The translations under genes were made by a program, and so were the position numbers. 64,000 bases of DNA from Takakia lepidozioides (lineage: Eukaryota > Streptophyta > Takakiopsida > Takakiales > Takakiaceae). The DNA is taken from assembly GCA_030704615.1 (NCBI GenBank), contig CM060732.1:45863053-45927052 (forward strand), read 5' to 3'. The notes below the pieces were generated by a model. It was not told where the DNA came from, ran no database searches, and saw nothing but the letters and a program-made list of their open reading frames with translations. Below, one piece after another: positions 57,092-64,000 of this stretch (within the stretch, counting starts at the first letter, position 1; each line of letters begins with the position of its first letter).

Positions 57092-60000
57092 ATGGCGGGC
57101 AGCTGCAATTACACCTATGCTTTAGCTTCGTCATGTAGAGTTGGGTTGTTTCCTTCCATTGTTTCCAAAGTGGTCGTTGATCAGAAGGTGTCTTCAAGGA
57201 AGTCTAGAGTTCCCGCATGCGAAGTAGGGAGAAAATTGTCTGTGTTGAATGTTGCTCTTGATTCTCGAAAGATTTCTCCGCGTCTGCCCCCCAGAAGCCT
57301 GCACTCGTCTAACTTGATATCTTCGTCCGTACGACATGGGAATGCCCACCACATTTTTCAGTTGGAAAAAACTTCTGGAAATCTCGGGCCACAGAAGGTG
57401 GGTTCCGATATCATTGTCCACTGATTTGGTTCATATAACTAATTGGGTCCTTGTCATAAGGAATGCCGGTGAGTGCTCCAGAGAAGTAAACATCTGTGCT
57501 CAGAGAAACCGAGCTCAACATAATGGATACATTCTTGGTACATTTGGTTACAGCGAGGTCGGTAAAGGTTGGCTTCAAATCTACACTTGTGCTTTGATTA
57601 AAATCAGCTGGCAGTGGTTTTAGCAACAATGTGGCCTGATTACAACTCTTGTGGGGATGAGGGAAAGGACAGTCCCCTAATTTCAGACCTCAGTCTCTGG
57701 ACACAGTGAGTTGGACAAAATGAGAAGTCCTTGTAGAGAAAATTTGTGGCAATTCACGTGCAAAATCGATTTGAGATATAATCTAAGCCCTGCGAGCTGG
57801 GCTTGACTTGGCTTGGTGACTCTTGATTGATGGGAAGGTGGCTGGGAGGTTCAAGGGATTTGACAGCTGCCAGAAGATGCGAGGAAATGGAGGGTCAATA
57901 CGGGCAACCTTAGATGCAGACCTTTCGGAGCAGGTAAGTGTGCTTCTTTCAAAGTCATGTTACTAATTCCGCGTCGATACAAGACTCTAATCCTTCCGGG
58001 TAGATTTGATGCTCGAGTATATGAAACAACGTATGGGATACATTTTTCTGGAGCAGATATCGGGCCAGGGACGAGAGTTGCGGCCTTTGCAAATCGCTCT
58101 TGCCATGGGAGTCTTGGTAGCCGCTGACAAAGGGACTGCCTTGGGAATCTATCGCTGGAATGCATTGCCTTCAGTTGTGAAGGGCTTACCAAGCTCAACG
58201 GTGTGCATGGCTCTCCTTTTGGCTAGCCTTCTTGCTATCGACTACTTGAGTCCAAAGGTTTCCAAATCTATTACCTCCTTCTTCGGACCGGCTGTTGAGC
58301 TCCTCCAGCGCTGGATGCCACTCTTTTATACGCCTCCTCTTGTGATGATGTCGTTGGTGGTGCAAGATATGGGGGTCCACGAGGGAGTGGGACTGCTTCT
58401 ACTGATAGGTGAGGTCAATTTCTTTCTCGCCTCTGTACTCTTAAAATCCTCCAACATATGTAATGATTTCAAGTTTGAAGACCTTGAACCAGGCTGCAAG
58501 CTTTGTCAAGGAATTCAGAATTAACAAATGGAAATCAAAACTTCTTTCTGGACAATTGTGTGTGACACTCAAAACATAGAGTTTTCTGGAGTGTGTAGTC
58601 ATTTGATTTGTGATTCTGGGACAAGTGGAGTGTTTGATAAGGTAATGCAATGCAAGAGGATTGCTGTACATCACACCTGAGGAAACTAACTTTCTGTTCA
58701 GTACCTCATATTAATTCAACAGTAGGCAGCGCAGAGTTAGCCAATAGTGAACCTTTGCTCTGTGGCTGTATGGACAGTTGGTGCATGGGCAATGACCCTA
58801 GCTTCAGTCGCTCTGCTAGCTTCTGCAGTCAGGCAAGGGGTGCAAACGCGGCTTGGAGATACTGCCAACATGCCTTCAGCTGCCCCTTTTGGCCTTTGGG
58901 AGATGTTAACCTGGGCAGGTGTAGGTGCGGGAAGTGGGTTGATATTTTATGTCGCACCCACAGCATTTGGACTTCATCCAGCGACGGTTGCTCTGCCATT
59001 CTTTGTCTGTGCTACTGTCACAGGATTTTTGCTTGGGTCCCAGTGAGTGTCTCTCTTTCTCTGACACCCACAAATACAATTTTCTTTTCTCACTGACGTG
59101 GATCTCCCAGGAATTGGCTTTGTATGTGTCGTAACATTTGCCATACAGGTCTGATCCAAAGTCAAACTTCTCAATATTCCGTTTCTCATGAACACTTGTG
59201 ACTTCAATATTTTATTTCCTCGGAGTTTCAGAATTTTCCTCATGAATTTCTACATGTTTCATGGCGAGTCCAAGCTTGATTTACCACTTGGTACCAATAT
59301 ACCGGATGCCCCCAGCACAAACAGATCAATTAATCAAGGCACCTTGACTCCTTAATATTGGGTGTAGCTTGCTGTGTTTCTAAGGAGTTTGATTTTCTAA
59401 GGAGTTTGCTACCAATTGAATCCTAACACTGCTAAATAAAGGGTTTTGGGCAGAAACGATGCAAAGGCGATGGAGTGTAGGAAGTCATTCTTACCCATGT
59501 GTGTGGGTGCATGGCAGGGTTCCTGGGCCTTTGAAGAAGATTTTGCACCCAGTTCTCACCTGTGCCTGTTTTGTGAATGTGGTTGCCTTCCTGGCTGGCA
59601 TCTTCACAAATCAGAGCTTTGAGTCTGTCCTTGGTCAGCTTCTCTCCTCCTCACTTTTTCTGTCTCAAAGAAGTCTACTCAGAAGACAACAATGCATCTG
59701 ACACATATCTTAGACACATATCTGCAATTGGTTCTGAATCTGGGTGAGTATGGTCATCACACTGATGTTTTGTAAAGAGTCTGCTCTTGCCTCTGGTTTG
59801 GAGATAAGTCTCACTACTGGGGTGAGCCTTTCTCCATAGTCTGTTCTCCACCTGGCCGTCTCAAACCAGCCCACTTCTTCTGCTCTGTCCAACCCCATTG
59901 CTTTGTCAGTGGCCACAAGGCTAAGGGAATTCTCATGGTTTCAATTCCCTCTCTCACCCTCTCGTGAATCTTTAAACTTCCTTTGAATTGTCCGTAAGCA

Positions 60001-62384
60001 GCTAGTGCTTTTCATGATTGATGTAAAGTCCATGTATATTCTCTCTCTCTCTCTCTCTCTCTCTCATTCAAGTGGGGGTGCTTAAGGAGTGTATGTCAGC
60101 ATGCTCCAAAACAGCCAATGTGGCTGTTCGGGGTGAGTTTGGCATTCCGTCCTTAAGCTCCCGACGAGATGAATTCAAGGTCAGATGGTGGGGTCAGCTG
60201 CAACATATGCCCAACACCAGATATCCTAAGTTAATCGACTCTATATCTTGGAAACAGGACCGCCCTGTCAAACAGGCTAAGTGAGAGTAGAAGAGATTCT
60301 CAAGGACCTGGACCTGGATCCGCAAGTCTTGACCCTGCTGGATAAATCTGACTTAGAGGCTGTAGTGTCCTCAGCCATGTCTTTGCCATGAGATTGTCTG
60401 ATGAAATGAAGTTAGGCAGAAAACTTCCCTGAACTTGCTTTCAGTCAGTGACATGGGGGAGGACATCTTGGATGACCTCAAGGGTCTACCCACTCTCGGC
60501 ACTAGACTGAAATTTAAACTCGGGGCAGGAAGCCTACCTTTGAACAGCAAACAGAAGCAGAGAGGAAAGGGAGAGTGCAATTGCCCGCTGTGTGGGCAAT
60601 CTGAAGACAGTATTCACTTTCTGATACACTGTCCGGGGTTCTCTCACCAAAGAGACGCTCTCTTCAATTCTATCAAGGGAATTGTGCCTGTACCCCTGTT
60701 TAACAACTTTGAAAGTCTCGAGGCTGAGCCAAAAGCCCAGGCCCTCCTGAGGCCTAGTTTTTGGGCAAATCACACACCGCAGATTGATGCTTGTGTGAAG
60801 GGATTTCTAGAGGATATCTGGAAAACCCGGATTAATTCTATATTTGATGGTAAGTCACACTCCCAACGTCAGCCCTGATAGAGGTAGGTTCTGTCCCTTT
60901 TGTTCCCGCTCAAACTGGGCGCGGGGTCAATGGCCACAAGGCTACGGCAAATAACGTCTTATGAGTACAATCTCTCTCTCTCTCTCCCGGGGGTAAAATT
61001 TCTCATGCCTGATGATAAGATACTTTGATTTCTGGGACAGGTCTATATTTTACCAAGAATATGAAAGCACCAGGCGCGGGAGATCTTTTAATGGCCTTTT
61101 TAGGCCCTCTGACCCTTTCGTATGCCTTCACACTCTTTCGGCAACGAGGGGTAGGCATACTAAAGGCCTCCTCCAGTATAGTTATTCACTTGCAGGGTGC
61201 ATTTCCCATGATGCTGTTACATATTCATTAGTATTGTTCAGAGGATCTAAACCAGTTGTAGGGGAACATAGGCAGAGAGAAATTAGATCAACACTTTCAT
61301 AACTCAGCATGCCGACATAGTGCAGTCAGAGAGAACCCAGCTGATGTAGAAAATGAAAATGGAGTGCAAACTAGATACTTCAGGAATACTAACCTTCAGC
61401 TGAAGAGCCATGTTGTATGCTGCAGATTGTGCGTCGTCACGCCACTGAATTAGGGGCAGTAATTCCGATCGCAGGCTTGTTCTCTTTGTTGGTGACAGCT
61501 GTTGGAGGCCGCCAGCTTGGTATCAATGCCACCCTAACTAGCTCGGTTGCAGGCCGGAGCACCTCATTAGCATTTGGTCTACCTATCTGCAACACACTTG
61601 GAGGTCCGGCCCCATCTCTGTCACTGGTTTCATATGATGTAGTTATCTTTTTAGTTTTAACACAGATTCTCACATTGGTGTTGTCCTCAGAGGGCTTAAT
61701 AGAGACTATGAACATGCACAGGGGAGGAGCCGCTAGCTGCAAGTGCGGGCATCATCACAGGACTGCTGGGGGCCAACTTGTCGTTGTGGGTTCTCTCAAT
61801 ATTAAAGATCCAGGATGGGATCGCCCGTGGCCTGGCCACAGCTTGCAGGTGAGTCATTGATTTAACAGCAGAGGCTTGCAATGCACCATGGGTATAGAGC
61901 AAGCGTCCTAGAAAAACTATGCACGAGCAGAAGCAAAGATGTAAGATTCAACTATGAAGGATTACTTGTGAACCTGCCTGGAGAAACCCCATGGCCCCTT
62001 GTGTAGAAAGTACATGTTGGTGGCAGGTACTGATGAAGATTGGCTGCGCAAATAAGCATTTACTTGGTCTGTAAAGGCTTCTTGATTCAACCTAACTTAT
62101 AAGAAGTTGTAGAGATCCATTTGTGGAGGAACATCACTGATTCTGGAAAATATGATGACATTAAGATGTGAACATACAGAGGTTATATGCGGTTGTTTTA
62201 TCAGTGAGTAACTTACATGCTGCCATTGGTCCATGGCAGTTCACATGGATTTGGATCAGCAGCAGTGGCCGCAGGGGAGCAGGATCTTTTGCCTTTCTGT
62301 GCTGTGGCGTATATTCTGATGGGCGCTGTGTGCTCGGTAGCTGTCAGCATTCCTTCAGTTCGGAGCGTTGTTTTTCAACCATAA
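57092..62384 (+). CDS. PLGG1: Plastidial glycolate/glycerate translocator 1-like (LrgB family), nine exons
   Basis: Exons joining in phase are 57092-57397, 57874-57933, 58057-58408, 58778-59042, 59518-59633, 61041-61150, 61426-61603, 61722-61848 and 62240-62384, giving about 552 residues. The N-terminus (MAGSCNYTYALASSCRVGLF..) is Ser/Arg-rich and poor in acids, like a plastid transit peptide. The rest is a polytopic membrane protein: LQRWMPLFYTPPLVMM, an LrgA-like half, then an LrgB-like half with GLHPATVALPFFV, KAPGAGDLLMAFLGPLT, VRRHATELGAV, ITGLLGANLSL and SSHGFGSAAVAAGEQD. This matches plant PLGG1, which exports glycolate and imports glycerate across the chloroplast envelope in photorespiration. 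Length is close to the Arabidopsis protein. Intron 5 (1.4 kb) holds LINE debris. Exon borders were set by eye and the exon 7 donor (GAG/GTCCGG) is the weakest. Confidence 0.87.
59634..61040 (+). pseudogene. LINE ORF2 3' fragments in PLGG1-like intron 5
   Basis: A frame at 60435-60878 encodes LKFKLGAGSLPLNSKQKQ then CNCPLCGQSEDSIHFLIHCPGF, the cysteine-rich C-terminal motif of plant L1-type LINE ORF2 proteins. A related frame at 60072-60284 lies just upstream. GGCCACAAGGCTA occurs at about 59910 and 60930, each followed about 40-120 bp later by a TCTC microsatellite (60040-60064 and 60968-60987). This suggests two LINE 3' ends in tandem, same orientation as the gene. Confidence 0.65.
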
Positions 62385-64000
62385 AAGCACTGCCATCTAC
62401 ATGATGGACTGGGAGAGGAAAACTCTACTCGTAATCTACAGGGGCGTCAAGCATACATCCGCCATCATCATGATAGGCAGACGAATTTGGAAATTCACAC
62501 TTGACTCACAGGCCGTGCTAGCAAGTGGGCTGGCTGGTGCATGTGAGAGAAACCAGGCAACGAAGATGCTTAAGTGATTGGACGCGAGCCGGAGCCAGTT
62601 TAAGCTTTTGTGTGGCAGGTGTACCCATTCCGTGTCTGTGGAGAGAGAGAGGAGGGGCGGGCTGCCTGGCGTGATTTGCTTTCAGGCCTAGGTATTTTAT
62701 CTGGCTCTCCTGGGTGTTGGTGTAATAGGAGGCCTCTCAAATTCCCGGCCATGATCAGAACTGCAATGCTGTGAGCAGCTGCTGGTGTTTGTAACATAGT
62801 GTACTGAAATTGGAATTTTATTCATGTGTTTGAACTTCTCTCGTACATCTATTGAACCTTGCCAAGTACTTATCCTCCTCGCTCTTTTGCAAAGAGATGT
62901 TGTAATCCACACTCAAACAACGGAACAAAGTCCCGCTTCAGTTAACATCCTGGATCTCTGCTACAAGTAAGGAATTGGTCATGTCATCGTTCAACAACAT
63001 TGCTGATCACCTTCCTTATCACCACCCACGTCTTGAAAATGTGGAGAAAATGAAACCTGGGTCTCATCTCTCCTCTCGAAAGAGAATCCCTGGAGTTCTT
63101 TACTGAAATCTAGCGCGTGATGTGATTGTACATGACACTTGTCAAGGAATATCAGAGGGCCCTTTCACTTCAAGAAACTGAGAAGGAGGTGTGATGCTGA
63201 TATTTCCTTTCTACCTTTTACGATAGTGGATCAGAGATTTGAGGATTTGACACCAAATTCTAGCGGGCCCATTGTCTAGTACGTTAAAAAGTCTCCTTTA
63301 ACTCCCTCATCACAATGTTTCTTGTTTTCTGTTCAACAACATATTGTACGGAGAAACCTCGGTTTTTTGGGGTCAATTGTGACGGCCTCACAACATAAAC
63401 AATGCAGATATGGAACAAAATGTGGACTCTTGCCAATGTAAACATGTAGGGAATTCCAAAAAGGACCTTGATGTGAAATGCATCTCACTTGATCATTCAC
63501 TTGATCACCCCCCTAAAAGTGCGCAATTCAATTGAATTGTCAACTCACAATTCAATTGAATTGTAATATATAATTTTAACTTATTTCTGTATATATTATA
63601 TATATGTATATATTTAAATTATACATATTGCATACAAAAATATAACCTAAAAATACATGTTGCCCGTTTATTCTTGCTGTCCGTCTGTCTATCCTTTGCC
63701 CGTGAAGGCTTGAACCCGAGACAAGCCTAAGGGAGAGTGAGAGATGAAGTCACGCAACGCTTGTAAAAGCGAGGTTGTCCCTCTTTGTGGAAGTTGGTGC
63801 CAATATATGGCTATGCACATATACCAAACATGATACCAATGTAAGAGTATCAACGTGTAAGAGTTTGATATGTTCAACTCTATATGGAACAGAGATCCCA
63901 ACTTCAACATGATACCTTTGTAAGGATATCGAAACAATATTTTTTTTGATAATTCTCAAGATGAACAGATCATTTGTTTTCTTTGGGGTTGTGTCCTAGG
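62385..64000. other. Downstream intergenic region, no gene seen
   Basis: It contains the 3' UTR of the PLGG1-like gene and unassigned DNA. An AT-rich stretch at 63515-63660 has CAATTCAATTGAATTG repeated twice (about 63525 and 63549). Short frames lack domains. Confidence 0.45.

Noticed and set aside
63690-63790. tRNA-like GCTTGAACCCGAG stretch
   Set aside because: A T-loop-like word is present, but I could not fold acceptor and anticodon stems around it.

Overview
The window looks like nuclear DNA of a streptophyte (green-lineage) organism with a TE-rich genome; a charophyte alga such as Chara is my best guess. Reasons: intron-split genes with GT-AG junctions, a plastid glycolate/glycerate translocator (PLGG1/LrgB type) with a transit-like N-terminus, a plant ACX2-type peroxisomal acyl-CoA oxidase, an F-box gene, and a Ty3/gypsy element carrying a cytosine methyltransferase, a combination previously reported in charophytes. 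The species is inferred, not shown.

Host genes sit at the two edges. Left: the 3' six exons of an ACX2-like acyl-CoA oxidase (229-2630, +) and an intronless Gfo/Idh/MocA oxidoreductase (3521-4666, -). Right: an F-box gene (54787-55845, -) and a nine-exon PLGG1-like gene (57092-62384, +) whose fifth intron holds LINE 3' debris.

Nearly everything from about 4.9 to 52.85 kb reads as one locus of nested transposons. The outer shell is a single R2-like LINE on the minus strand (N-terminal C2H2 finger, reverse transcriptase, C-terminal CCHC and restriction-like endonuclease). About 3 kb of it survives in four pieces: 52.85-52.45, 45.47-45.08, 33.76-32.41 and 5.76-4.89 kb. Three elements split it: a chromovirus (45466-52449, LTRs, CGTG target duplication), a Mutator-like element (MULE copy 2, 33763-45079, 9-bp duplication) and a Ty3/gypsy element encoding a DNMT3-like methyltransferase and a PHD finger (about 5758-32405). 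The last is itself split by a CACTA element (7337-13595, TTT duplication) and MULE copy 1 (18439-29763, 9-bp duplication).

The two 11.3-kb MULE copies are almost identical, lie in opposite orientation about 4 kb apart, and have different target duplications, so they are independent insertions that together form a giant inverted repeat. Each MULE carries two divergent genes. One is an 1131-residue two-exon transposase with zinc finger, DDE-like region and SWIM domain. The other is a ten-exon gene of about 1165 residues with a ParB-like DGNHR domain and a permuted amino-methyltransferase-like domain whose catalytic tetrad reads DIPD. Two introns of that second gene, and no other part of the MULE, hold ten copies of a 20-bp near-palindrome with consensus GAATGNCGTYAACGNCATTC. 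A ParB-like protein with an array of palindromes in its own introns is the most promising candidate for an undescribed system: by analogy with VANDAL/VANC it could be a self-recognition or anti-silencing module. Copy 2 looks intact; copy 1 has a 1-bp deletion in the methyltransferase-like exon.
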